Origin: Sitta carolinensis
Lineage: Eukaryota; Chordata; Aves; Passeriformes; Sittidae
DNA: 64,000 nucleotides
Direction of reading: 5' to 3'
NCBI GenBank assembly: GCA_032173965.1
Contig: CM063284.1
Location: 61,254,863-61,318,862 of the forward strand
Shown: positions 33,501-45,900 of the stretch, in pieces
How positions within the stretch are numbered: the stretch's first letter is position 1
Layout: every line of letters starts with the position of its first letter
Notes under the pieces: generated by a model
What the model was told of the DNA's origin: nothing
The model's database searches: none
Seen by the model: the letters and a program-made list of their open reading frames with translations, nothing else
Translations under genes and position numbers: made by a program

Positions 33501-36100
33501 AAGTGTACAAAATGCCCCAAATGCAGCCTGTCTGACCACAATTAACAAATATGTCAATGTTAGATCTCCTCAGGACATGACAGAAGGCAGTAGTGGCAGT
33601 AAACAAACGTTGTTCTTAATTCAAGGCCCCTTTTTAGCAGAACACTGTGAGACAGACTTGGTGCAAATGAGAAGGCCGGTGAAATCAGACACACTTTGCT
33701 TTTCCTGAGCCAAATCACTGCTGAGAATTCATCAACAATCCATAATATGTTAAGAATGATGGAAATGATTCTATACCGTCTGTGATGTAGAGGTGTCTTT
33801 AATTATATTTTCCAAGCATGAGAAACAGCAGTCATTGGCAGATGAAATAAGTAAGAAAAGAAAGATTAGAGCACAAGAACAACTGAAGTTTGGCAGCAAA
33901 GGACTCCAGTGTTCCCAAAGAAAGAAGCACATTTCTATATAGTCAGTACTGCCTGGAGAACTATCTCCTCTTCCATTTAGAGTAGGGTGGGTAGAAAGGT
34001 GAATGCCCTTTTGCACAGACTTTTCCAGATGCCCCTAATTATCCCCCCAGATGTGAGGAATGCATCTTTCTGATGTAGAAAACGATGAAAATAAGAGAGT
34101 TCTGTAAAAATCTCACTGAACTCTGCCACTGGATGTACAGATTTGTGCTTAAGTTTATAATTTCTAAAGAAAATATTTTGGTATTTATTTTTTATTAAGT
34201 ATCTGGATAGCAAATAATAAACAAGATGTTATTAATAAACAAGCACTGTTTACAACATTTTCCTGAAGTAAGACCCAAAATTAAAAATGCAGTTTACAGA
34301 AAGATCAAACATTTTTTTAGTGATAAAGTAAAGCAGATTTTTCCATCAGCAACTTGAATATGTTCCAGCTACAGAAATCAATAGCTTCAGAGGTCAACAA
34401 TGCAGAGGTGCATAGGCTGAATCCTGAAGTGAAGAGGCAGCTAATGCTGGAAAAATGCCAAAGCTACATTGAAATTACTGGTGGCACCCTGACCTGACAC
34501 AGCAAACAGAGGAGGGCATGTTGGTTAAGCTTTCAGTGAAATTGTCTTCAGTACTGGGAAAATGCAGAGCAGTAGCAGGAAAAGCAAGGTATTATTAGCC
34601 TTTTCAGTAAAAATGGTTCCTGTCAGGGCAACAGAACTACCACAGCTAGAAAAAGGAAGTATTGCTTTCCCTGGCTGATACCATCTGTGAAGAGGTGAGC
34701 CCAGAAGTACTAGGTTAATAGGTAAGAATATTTAGCTACAAAATTTACTGAAAACCAGCTGGGTCAAAGAGCAGACAGTCTATCCCCATTTGATAGAGTG
34801 TGTTTATTCAGGAAAATGAAAAACTGGAGGACTGTGACAAGATGGACAGATGAAAACAGTGAATAGAAGCAATAGAAATCAGCAGAAATAGAGGGGGAAC
34901 AAATCCTTCTTTTATTGTGGGACCTCTTGACTAAGCAGACAGCAAGGTGTGTCAGTGGCTGTGTGCAGCTCTGCAGAAGGGACACTGCTGTCCTACCCAT
35001 TTTGGACCAACTCTCTTGCTAGAAGGTTCTTTCAGCAACATAATTCCTGAGGCAAATTACAGCACCTAAAAACTATCCCTGTGGGATGGTAGAACCAAGT
35101 TGTTTAATTCTAGACAGGTCCCTTCATTCCACCAAGAACATGGGGAAGGACAGTACCACAGCCTTTTTCCCCTGCCATGGCAACAGCTTCACCTATGTGC
35201 TGTGGCTTTCCTGAACAACCAGCAGGACACCAGCCCCAGTCAGGAGCCCAGCCTAGCACATGCACATGGAGACTGTGGGGCAAACTAAAAGTAGGCTGAA
35301 AACAAGAGTTAGGACTCTAGCTGCTGTAAGCAAAGAACAATTCATGCTCTTTCTCTTAGCCACCACCTTTGCCGTTCCTCATGAGACCTACCTGGGGAAC
35401 ATGAATTGTCTCCTTTCAGCAGGGAACTTCCCCAAACTCACCTGACTCCAGCATGACTGGCTGAATGTCCCTCAAATGGTGAAGAAAGGAGGCCCCAGGA
35501 GAAGGACAGTGGTTAGAGAGAGGTATCCACTTTTACTGAAACAATCAATTTCAAATTTCTCTATTCTAAACAATCTATATTTTTAATCCAACTATGGAAA
35601 AAAGGGAAGAGTGGTCACAAACCAGACACTCCTACTGTGGAATATGTCTTCAATAAAGAATGAAGTGTAGGAGGAGATGCTTTTGCCATCTTTGTTAAAC
35701 TGAGCCATAGCTTTGTTGAGCCATTGATTTCACCAGAATTTCCCCAGAGGACGGATACTTAGCATCAGGAAAGTGGACCAGCCATGTGGGTTGTAGCAAT
35801 ATTTATGGATGCTTCACAGATCAAAGCCACATTATATCAAGCACTGAGCTAACCAACCACAAAGCTCATGCAGTGAGCTGCTATTTGCACGTGTGCAGAA
35901 GCACTGGCAAATACATGTGCCTGGGTGGAGCTCTGGGAGCAGCAGATTTGCAGCACTGACTGTCCTCCTCCAGGCCCAGCACCCCGCTGGGAGGACTGCT
36001 GCTGACTTTTGTAGAGCAGCACACCCAGTCTGACAGTCACCGCTGACCCTAGCCAGAGGGGGCAGCAATATGGCATGATCCAAAGAAAATAAAAGTGTTG
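27526..36100. other. long unique noncoding stretch
   Basis: AT-rich, with a possible conserved block at 29680-30020 (dense TTAA/TAAT cores), the exon-like segment at 30651, a G/T-rich patch at 31195-31272 and a short A12 run near 32209. An RFX X-box-like CCTGCCATGGCAAC lies at 35171-35184, and a CAG/GTGAGT donor-like motif on the minus strand at 35436-35444. No recognisable gene or interspersed repeat. Confidence 0.4.
30651..30725 (+). other. candidate internal exon, 75 nt
   Basis: The acceptor side is a T-rich tract (TTTTTACTATTTACTTTAG) ending at 30650. The donor side is GCAAG followed by GTATGA. The segment is 75 nt and only frame 1 is open: 25 codons beginning CMKQLL and ending KFCK, basic in composition; the other two frames have early stops. 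It holds two CpGs despite CpG-poor surroundings. These are the features of a phase-0 internal exon, but no homologous protein is recognised and splice-like borders this good occur by chance in tens of kilobases. Confidence 0.25.
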
Positions 36101-36104
36101 GGAG

Positions 36105-36345
36105 AGGAGGGTTTAGTAAAAATTTCTTCACAGAAAGTGTTGTCGAGCACTGGCCCAGGCTGCCTGGGGAAGCGGTTGAGTCACCATCCCTGCAGATATT
36201 TAAAAGATGTGTGGATGAGGTGCTCAGGGACCAAGGCTTAGGTGAACTTGGAGTCCCATATGAACTTGGGAGTGCTGAGTTAACAATTGGACTTGATCAC
36301 CTTAATGATCTTTTACAATCTAGTCCATTCTATGATTTGCAGGAT
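36105..36345 (+). mobile_element. CR1 LINE 3' fragment
   Basis: The + strand reads in CR1 sense order. It has AATTTCTTCACAGAAAGTG, then CACTGGCCCAGGCTGCCTGG and CACCATCCCTGCAGATATTT. Next come 'GGACTTGATCACCTTAATGA' and a terminal 'CCATTCTATGATTTG', which matches the ATTCTATGATTCT 3' end of CR1. Only the end of ORF2 and the 3' UTR remain. The 'GTGCTGAGTTAACAATTGGA' stretch differs from the copy at 40.3 kb, so the two are different subfamilies or ages. Ends are approximate. Confidence 0.88.
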
Positions 36346-39300
36346 AAGCAGCACCCACAACATGCAATTATTAGATCAAGATAAAATATTTTTGAATTTA
36401 TCTTACTAGAGAAAAATTTAATCCACCTTAATTTCCTTTAAATACACACCAATACAACTCTTTCTTGCCTTCATTTTTCCATTTTCAGGCAGTATTTAAT
36501 AAATTCTTCTCCCCAAAACATCCTCCCTATCCTGACTCCTCTCTTTTCACACTCCCCCTCACCACCTGTCTGTGAAAAATATACCTTTTAAAAACATGTA
36601 TTGTACTAAAGCTTTAAATTTTCTTTCTGGTTCCCCCCACTAATGCGCATGAGAACTCCCTCAGAGTGCAGCACCTTTCAGAAACTGTCACTGACCTCTG
36701 CCAAAACACAGCACAATAACTTGGTATTCACTTAATTGCTAAAAATGAAATATTTTCCCTACATACTCTGACAAAAGGTTTGCTCTGCCAATAAAAGAGA
36801 CTGAACATTGTTACTGAACAAGCAGTCTTACTTTCTGACTCTAAAACTCAATATAACAAAACAGAGAAGTTAATAACAAATTCCTAAGTAACATAGCTCT
36901 GCTAATGTCATTATTTTTTGCAAATTTTGTATGAGTTCTGATTAATGAATCAAATCTGTTCAACCTGCACCAGTGCACAAGCCCATCATACTTTATATGA
37001 CCTTGAAGTGATTTGCTGTATGTTCCTTTCCCCAAAAGGTATTTTGTGCTTTTATACTTTCTTGTTCAACCTTTTCATATCCATGGACTGCAGTCAGTTG
37101 CACCAGTAACACCCAAAAAAGAAAAAAAAAACAACCCACACAGATGGCTTTTAGGTCATGCATCAGGACTCAGACTTCACTGAGAAAAAAAACCTTCCTG
37201 AAGCAAAAGACGTGGATGTCAAAGAAGAAAATAATGTGTCCTCCAGACTGAGATGCAAAGTGGGAGGCAACATGGCACAGACAACACCTGTTTGTCCTCC
37301 TGAAGACTTCAAGCTCTCTGGTTATCTCCTCTGATCCTGTTCTTGCTTTCCCTAGGGAAGACAGCACTTCATGTGTATTAAATTAATCACAGAGCTTTTA
37401 CTGCACAAATGGGCATTGCTGCTAAAGTGCCTCTAGCAATAGTTTGAGGTAGGTGGCTGCATCCTGGCAACATTTTCAGAATTACCCTACTGGGTAGGAA
37501 AAGGGCAACATCCACTCGTTTTTCAGAGGCTGTCAGGAGATTATAGCACAAAGCTACAGAAATTATCTTACACATATAGCATATCAGATATAAAAGCTCA
37601 GCTTTTTCTGGGAACATTAGCATTCTCTACACCGAGCTTCTCTCAAGGCAATGTCACATAGAGGTGGAAGAAGCCCTTGATTTGATTTCTTTCCAAAAAG
37701 TCCAAGTCTAAACACTTTAAAAAAAACCCCCAGATTATTTTTTTCTTACAAAATATTCAGATTTAATTTGGAGAAAGGAAACTCGCATGTATGACAGAGT
37801 TTACTTGGCATGAATTTTTTTAAATAAGCTGAGTGCCATACCACCCATCTGCTAATCATGGTTACCTGAAGAGCAGTATGTGTTCTGGGTCTGACTTGCT
37901 GTAGAAGACCGAGGGCTGACAGGATTTCCTGGCACTTTTCAAATGTATGTAACTGTACTGAACTTTTCCTTGTTTCATAAAACTGAATTTATTTGAATGG
38001 TCCAGCCAAAACAGTTCAGCAGTCTTTGGAAAAGTGCTAAGGAATACCACTCCAGCCTTGCTGCATTCCCTTCTGTGAGAAGGGAGGGGAGCAATCCACA
38101 CTGGTACTGCACAGACAGTGCAGTGCCTGACAGATATAATTCAGCATTACAGATTTAACTCAGTTCAGGAATGGGCCCAAGATCATATTTCCATTTGATT
38201 AGCCAAGGCATATGGATTTTACACTTGCTACAGTTAGAGAGACAACGACTTGAGCTGATAGTAAGATAAGTGGTCAAAATCCTAATCCCTCAACATTTTG
38301 GAAGAGATTTGAAATGCTAGTGTGAGTTCATACTATGTCAGCACTCTGCATTATGTGGCTGAGGCATTTTTGATCTAGAGACCGTGAAATCCGACCTGCT
38401 GCCAAAACACAGACCCATACTGCGCCCCTACTGCTATTGCTCTTAGACATATCTTATCTATTTCTGGCTTGGAAAGCTGGGAAAGGAAGGCCTAGGGAGC
38501 TTTTGTTCAAGCTTCACTGTCCATCAGCCTGTTCTTGTTCTGGGTGCCCACACACAGTCAAGAAATCAAGCCAGAGAACTGAGCTGTGCAGTTCCTCTCA
38601 ACCTCAAGAGCTCCTTGATAAACTGAAACTATATTTGGTAAGAATTTAATTAAGAGGGAAAAACAAATGTGCGCATTCACCATGCAAGGTGCCCACAAGA
38701 AGTTCCTCAGTTTCCTTCCACATAATCTCAGGCAAAAATATTTTCTAGAGCACAGGGAGAGCCAAATTCATCAAAGGTGAGTTTGGCTGAGAGACTGCAA
38801 AGATGAACATGGCTCAGTTTGCTGTTCTGTCCTCCCCTCCCCAGGCTCCAATACATTGCCAGCTGGGCTTAAAACACTACAGTGATATTTTCTTGGCAAG
38901 ACTCTATAACATGTTTAAGAAAACTAATTATTAGAAACACAGCCCACCTGCTGCATATGTTCTTCTTCACTCCAAAATGAGCTGAGGTATCAGACAGAAG
39001 GGAAGTAACAGTAGGATCAACTATTGATTTTCAGGTTAAGAACGGCCTCATCAAAACCGAGGCAAACACTATCATGGATAATTAGATGAATTTAGCACAC
39101 CCCAGTAAAAACTACAAGAACAGGTGAACTGTAATCTTTCTAAAACTTTGTTCCCCATTGAAATAAAAGCATTAGACTTCTAAATGGCAGTTTAAAGTAA
39201 AGGCAATAATTTGTTTCCAGCTGGTACAATCATTTAATAAAATGACTGTTGTGCCTCCAGGAAAAATATTCTTCTTTCCTTGGCAACAAACATGATTACC

Positions 39301-40314
39301 CTGGTTTTAGACCACCAGTTAAGTCCATCCACAAAGTGTTCTCACTCTAAATACATGACATTGAAAAAAATTATTTGCTGTATGGAATATAAGAAATTTT
39401 TAAAAAGCATCCCAGAATGTGCAAATGATTTGGAGAAAGCATAAAAAAGTCTAGCAGAAGGTTGAAATCACTTCACTATTATAATTATTCAGCTAATGTT
39501 TTAATAATAAGGGGAAAAAAGCAGTCTTGCTCTCCTTTCAACCAAATCTAAACTCCATACTTTGTAGGTGTTAAAATTAGCACCTTCAAGCTGCAGGGAG
39601 GTAAGAAGGAGAGACAGCTTCCAAACAGCAATAGAGCACATGCAAATGCTTCCTGGAGCTGTAGTTAATTATCTTGCTGATGGTAATTGGCCTGTTTGTC
39701 AACAGCCAAAGAAGAATAAGGTGCTAGGTGCTGCAGAAGGGTTAATGTAGCACTGTTTTAAGACTGCTTCTTTTAAAGATATCATTTACTTAATGTCTAA
39801 TAACTATTTCTCTTCTCCAGGCTCCAAAGCAAATATTTGTGCAATAAAAACAATAGCAATTATGGTGTTCCTTTTTTTTATTTTCCTAAAGCACAAATAA
39901 CAGAAGAGAGAAGAATAAAGCTGTCTATGGCAGAACTGTCCCACTGGTACAGTGCATTTTTCAACATTTTGATGAAGCAGTTTGTTTCAGCAAAATAGCT
40001 GTGTGTTTATGAAAAAAGGTTATTTAGTACATTAAGCCTGGAGCTGACACGTGTCATTTCCAAGCAGCAATTTGACTGGTATAAAGAACACACTTTATTT
40101 TCCTTTCCATTGTGTGCTACTTGTAAAAATGAAAAACAAGATAGGAAGAGATACATCTGATGGCGTTTCTTAGAAATTCAGTCAACAGCAGCTCCATAAT
40201 AGCCAGCGTGCAGTGAAGTGATCGTAGCTCAAGCACACATTCCTAACAAAGGGAACACAAAAGTACAAGGAGGATGGGAATAGCTGTAGGTGCAGCAATT
40301 CAACAAGAGAAGAA
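36346..40314. other. unique noncoding stretch
   Basis: AT-rich unique sequence with a short microexon-like segment (38732-38776). Frames are short and unrecognised, and no repeat family was seen. Confidence 0.45.
38732..38776 (+). other. candidate short exon, 45 nt
   Basis: A pyrimidine-rich tract (CTCAGTTTCCTTCC) then CACATAATCTCAG ends at 38731. The segment ends AAAG followed by GTGAGT, a strong donor. It is 45 nt, and frame 1 is open and reads AKIFSRAQGEPNSSK. Length and phase match the candidates at 1287 and 30651. Very short exons are hard to tell from chance by eye. Confidence 0.2.
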
Positions 40315-41072
40315 GCTCTCTCTCTGGTTAAACAAGGCAAAGTGCAAGGTACTGCATGTGAGTTGGGGCAGTCCCAAGCAAAAATCAGGCTTGGTGGAGA
40401 ATGGATTGAAAACATTCCTGAGGAGAAGGACTTGGGATTGCTGGTGAATGTAAGGCTGGACATGAGCCGGCAATGTGCTCTTGCAGTCCCGAAAGCCAAC
40501 AGTGTCCTGAGCTGCATCAAGAGCAGACCAGCCAGCAGAGTGAGGAAGGGGATTGTTCCTCACTACTCCATTCTGGTGACACCCCACCCAGAGTGCTGCA
40601 TCCAGCTCTGGGGTCCCCAGCACAGCAAGAACACCTCTTGGAGCAGGTACAGGAGGACCACAGAAATGATCAGATGGATCGAGCACCTCTGCTATGAGTA
40701 AACACTGAAAGGGCTGGGGTTATTCAGCTTGGAAAAGAGAAGGTCCTGGAGAGACCTTTTTGCAGCCTTTCAATACTTAAAGTGGACTGAAGAGGAAGAT
40801 GGGGACAAGTATTTTAGTGGGGTCTGTTACACTAGGTCAAAGACAAATGGTTTTAAAGTATAAGAGGGTAGACTTAGGGTAGATATAAGTAAAAAAAATG
40901 AATAGTTGTAAAATACTGGAAAAGGTTTCCCAGAGAAGTTGTGGATGCCCATCCCTGGAAATGTTTAAGGACAGGTTGGACAGGAGTCTGAGCAACCTGA
41001 CCTAGCTGAAGATGTCCCTACTCATTGCAAGGGGTTGGACTACATGAAAAAACCCAAATGAATTCTGTGAAT
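40315..41072 (+). mobile_element. CR1 LINE, 5'-truncated, with ORF2 C-terminus
   Basis: This is the longest repeat in the window. The + strand encodes a decayed carboxy-terminal part of the CR1 ORF2 reverse-transcriptase protein. KCKVLH lies in one frame. After a frameshift near 40385 come EEKDLGLLV, LDMSRQCALA, ASRVRKGIV and IQLWGPQHSKN; then MIRWIEHLCYE meets an in-frame stop, and GLGLFSLEKRR and AAFQYLKW continue. The 3' UTR follows: 'CCCAGAGAAGTTGTGGATGC', 'CCATCCCTGGAAATGTTTAA', 'GAGCAACCTGACCTAGCTGA' and 'GGGGTTGGACTACATGA'. The endonuclease and catalytic RT core are absent, so it cannot move. Confidence 0.95.
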
Positions 41073-42825
41073 AAATTCACAGTCCTCAGCAAAAGCATTC
41101 AGCTCTCCTTAAGAAGGAATGTAGCAGGAATGTAAAAAGTGGTGGGAAATAAATACTTCAGGAAATTTTGTTGAGTTATAGAACTGCACTGTAAAGTGGC
41201 GGGTATACAACAACACAAAGATGTTCTCAAACCGCAGATATTTATTACTGGCTAAAATTTTACTGGGAAAAAACAATGTTGTGCTGCTCCCTGTCTGACT
41301 TTGTCTTCAGAAAGCCTCTTTAGAGTAGAATTGGCCAAATGGGATGTAACACTTTGGGCATGAATAAAATATTCCATGGGAAAACAGACATTTTGTCTAA
41401 ATTCAAAGGAAATTACATAAAAATGCATATTCTTATAGAGATAAAAATATTTCCTTTTGACACTTAAGCTCTTTAGTATAAGTGACATTGTTTAATATAA
41501 GTGACTGGAGGAATCATAACCAATCATACTTCTTTCCTGGGTCATGCTGTACAGGGAGCTCCAAATCTAAATGGACAAGAAATATTACTGGGAATATAAC
41601 ATCCAAACATAGGAGTAGAAATCAGTATTTTCACTCACATGAAAGAATAATTTTTTATATGAATAATCCCACTGATGTCAGGACTACTGATGAAATAAAG
41701 GACCTTTTTTTCCCAAAATAGATGATGGTCTGGCTTAATCGAATCAGTCATAGAAAAGGCAAATATCCTGTGCAGCCTGTGATTTGAATATATTTGATGG
41801 CCTTACTTGTTTGCTACTTTCATTTTCATCATAACCCCTAAAGATTCCACTCTGTATTTACTTTGGCCAACTTCAGTCGAAAGTCTGAGGTTTCATCCCT
41901 TCCTCATCTTTCACAAAGTGATGAGGTTCAGCTTTTCAGATCTGTTTTCCAGAGTTTTGGTAGTCCTCCCTCTACAAAGCCTCTTTTGAATGTGATTGAG
42001 GAGAAATAATTGGAATTAAATAACTTCAGGGAAACAATTTTTTTCTGCTAGCTACAACTCATTATCATCTTTAAAGAAGGCACAAGAAAAAAAAAAAACA
42101 ACAGTCATTTTGTGAGGGAGTAATAGTGAAATCTAGCATTTGCAAGTAACTTTGCAGAGATTCTGGCATTCACCAAGTGTCTAATTCATCACAGGTTTAG
42201 AGTTGCTCCATAGTTTTAATCATCTACAGTTTTGTATGTTCTGTCTTTGATAGGGTTTTCCAGTCCAAGCCAGTGGCCCTTCTGGAGAACAACTACTCTC
42301 TTCCAACAACTTTCTTCTCTCATACTTGTATGGACTTGATGCTCACAGCAGCACCAGACTTACAGTTCTTGAAACCAAACCTCCCTCTTCATGTGCCAAA
42401 CAGACACAGCTCCAGCCTGCTCCCTGCCTGGCCTGGAGGCACATGAAACTCCCAACAGCCATAATCCCACTCTTTAAAACATTCTTTGTGCTTGCACATG
42501 GGAGAGAGAAACACGAGCAAGTAGTGGGACCACTACAACAACTAAATCCTCACCAACTGATTTCTAAATGAGTGCTGCTTGGTAAGGACCTTTGTTCAGT
42601 AGAAAGTGGGTATCACTTATCTGTTTCACAGGAATCAGTGGCTCTGACATGGTAAGCAAGCTACTGTAGCTGACGTACATCAAATTCAAATCTGGAACAC
42701 ACAGAGCCTTTCACATCTAAATTGCTTTTCCTACGTTGGCCACGACTTACTACAATCAACGCTCTTTTAGGGTAAGATTCTGGCTTTGCTGGTGTCAGGG
42801 GTAATGGAGCAGAGATTTCCTTAGT
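41073..42825. other. unique noncoding stretch between CR1 copies
   Basis: AT-rich unique sequence without recognisable genes. A 12-bp A run lies near 42089-42100. Confidence 0.45.
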
Positions 42826-42935
42826 TCTCAGAATCACTGAATTACAGAATATTCAGGTTTGGAGGGGACCTCCCAGGGACAGCAGACCCAGTCCCCTGCT
42901 CAGAGAAGGGTCAGCTTTGAAGTCGGAACTTGGTC
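42826..42935 (-). mobile_element. short CR1 LINE 3' fragment
   Basis: On the + strand AGAATCACTGAATTACAGAA is followed by TATTCAGGTTTGGAGGGGAC, then CTCCCAGGGACAGCAGACCC and AGTCCCCTGCTCAGAG. This is the reverse complement of a CR1 3' end, so the element points to the minus strand. About 110 bp is convincing; sequence to about 43000 may belong to it but is too diverged. Confidence 0.75.
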
Positions 42936-45900
42936 AGCATAAAATCTTGGCTGTACTAGAAGGAGAAAATGGATTGGTTTGTCTTCCTGGAAGAGGCTTC
43001 CATGTTAAGGCATTAACCTTCTATAATTTTACATATATCTATATATAAAAATATTCTCAGTTTCTACTCTTAGGTATAGAGAACCTTTTATGCCAAAACC
43101 ACTCATCCTCTAATTGCAGTACAGCCACCTGAAGTGAAATTGCTACAGCCTTTTTTTTGCACTCTTCTGCCCCCAGCACTCCAGAAGCTGCTTTTTGCCT
43201 GCAGCCCTAAGCAACGGAGATTCTGCCTCCCTGCCTGCCCACGGCTGACTTCCTTTTCTGTCCCTCAGGCCCGAGGCCCAGCTCCTGCCCTTCCTCCCCC
43301 CCGGTGCAGCCACATCACCACAGAGCCTGAACTAACAGCAGATTTATTAGTCTGGCCTCTGCTCTGCTCCAAATTCCACTTTTAATATTCGTGAACCTCA
43401 TTAGAGAGCGCACGTGGCCAGCCGAGAAGCAAAGGAAATGCAGAGATCACTCGGGGCTCCCATTAACAGACATTTTAAAATTTTGCTTTAAATATAGATA
43501 TGAATGGGAGACTAAGGCATTTTATCTGTGCTTAAAGAAGTCAGTGGCAAAATTTGCCAGCTCTAATCTATGCAGCATACAGGTCTGTTATCTGCTGCAA
43601 AATGCAAGATAAAACAAACAGCCCCCAGCAGAAACTCTGTGAAGAAACCCTCCAGTCAAATGTGTCATGAGAAATACAGCAAGGAAAGGTTTTCCCCAGA
43701 TGAGGGGAAGGACAGAAGTGTAGAAAACAGAGGTTACACTTCCTTTTTTGGGAATGGTTCACTGTGGTTTTAGAGAACAGAAAATGTGGTGTGTCAGCCA
43801 CTGGCAGAGGAAAATGGTAAATTGCACTATTTTCAGCGATATTTCTAAACCTTTGTTTAGTTTGGCTTCCTCCCCAATCAGGTTACTCCTTAACCTCCTG
43901 TCCTCAGCAATGCTACTCCTCCTCCTTCACTGCCAAGCAGCAAAGCCCTTAAAGCAGAAGACATCCTGGGCGGGGAGGAGTGTAACACACTCAGAAACAA
44001 GGGTTCATTTAAAAGATACCCAAAGCTCAGGCTGGGTCCCTACTCTGTGTCTGCACTTGAGGAATCTCTTCTGATAGTAGGGCTGCCTGTACTTATATGT
44101 ACAAAATGCTGGGGTTTCTCATAAGGGTTGCAAGGTGATGCCATATTTACTCTCACCGAATTTTGAATACTGATTCCGCTAACCTTATCCCTACACATCC
44201 CAGAAATTACTGGGATGTACTGGAAATACTCACAAGCTTGAAAAGGAAATTTTTTTGGAAAATACTATTGCTTGTACTGCACACATAAAATTTACTGTCC
44301 TTGGAAATTACAGCCAATTTCAGCCTCAAAGCGAAACAAACCAAACTCTTTGCAGGAAAATAAGTGGGGAAAACACAACATAAAAATATTACAGGAAATC
44401 AGCATTCTCTTGTGCTCTTCCCTGTCAGACACACTTCTTTGGCTTTAACCATGTGCTTAGACTTTGATGACACAAAAGAGAAGAATTCCTGCTGCTTCTT
44501 CTCACGTGTCAATAGCATTAGTAACATCACTGTCTCATCACTGTCTATATAATCTTGTCGTGCTGATGACACCAGATGCCAGTTTTATACAAGTATTCAG
44601 TTAACATTTTATACACCACAAAGCCCATAGGTTATTTTTTGAATGCAATATGCACACACATTCTCTATAAATTATTTTATCTGCTTTTATGGCAGTGTTG
44701 GGGCTGTCTATAACTCATGAGCAAAGAAAACAGCGCTAGAAATTAGCCACGTGTAAACCCAGTGAAACCCACCACAAGACTTCAACATTAAAAAATGCTC
44801 CTATTACCACATTCAACTTCTGGTGTTTGACTTTCTTCTGGAGCTCTTCTTTTCTCCAACTTAGATGACCTGCTTCAAGTCTTGGCTTAAAAGACAAGCC
44901 TCCATCCCTCTAGGAGAAAACCTAAACCTCAGAGGGCTGGGCATCTGGGGGGTGCCTACACCTCCACTGTTCCTATGGGAACCTGCTCTGAGAGTTTCAG
45001 TGATGCTGAAGAGAGAGTTCAGCTCTGCACGGCAGGTTTGGCTCTTCCTGTAGCAGGGGTCCTGCTTCCCCAGCTCAAACTCCAGTTTCCTGCTCCTGGG
45101 GCTAAAAAACTTCTGAAGACACAAAGGTCTTCAAATGCTGAGAACCTTCCCACTAGTGTAACTAACTCCTTGCTCACTGCAGAAGCAAAAGAATACAGCA
45201 AGGGAATAGCCTTTTTGAAGGCACTAAGCCTTCAGACTGGTTTAACATTACCCATTAAGTGAACTCTCAACCCCTTGTGGACTCACTTCCCTCAGTCAAG
45301 GTCTCTAGCCCAGGAGTTTTCTCCTCAGCCCAGCACTGTCATGCTTGGTTTTCTCTGCTGTGGTGTGTAATAGGGAATACATTTTTTTCTTCATATTTAG
45401 GCAGAAGAAAAGACAATTAATAAAGGAAAGGGTGGACAACAAACTTACTTGGCTGCTTACTAATCTCAGTGCCTGTGAACATGTCCTCATTGCTCATTCC
45501 CTTTATCTGCTCAGTTCAGTACCTAGATCTCATTTTGGAGGATTTGTACATTGACCATTTGTTCCAATCTCTTCTTAATCTGTTTCTTGCTCCTTTATTT
45601 AGCCTAAGTTTTTACCATGTAGTTTTTCTTACTAGAACTGGTTTCCTCAGCTGCTTCTGCAGAGTGCTCTGCTGGCATGCAGGAGACACTGCCTGCAGTG
45701 ACAAAGATGTGAAGGGGCCTTCATTGCTCCATCAATAAACCTCAGGTGTGTCCTGTGCCCTGCGGGACCTCTGCAAATATAACTGCATATAACTGGTATC
45801 CCAGACATGTCACATTTGAGACTGCCTCCCACAGAGCCTGCTGTGAGTCAGCTCTGTATGGTGAATGCTGGAGACTGAGTAAGGCTGGCACTGTCACAGC

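Noticed and set aside
40182..40686. Minus-strand frames of 112 and 128 codons
   Set aside because: The 128-codon frame is the antisense of the CR1 ORF2 remnant, which is clearly encoded on the + strand; the 112-codon frame largely overlaps it.
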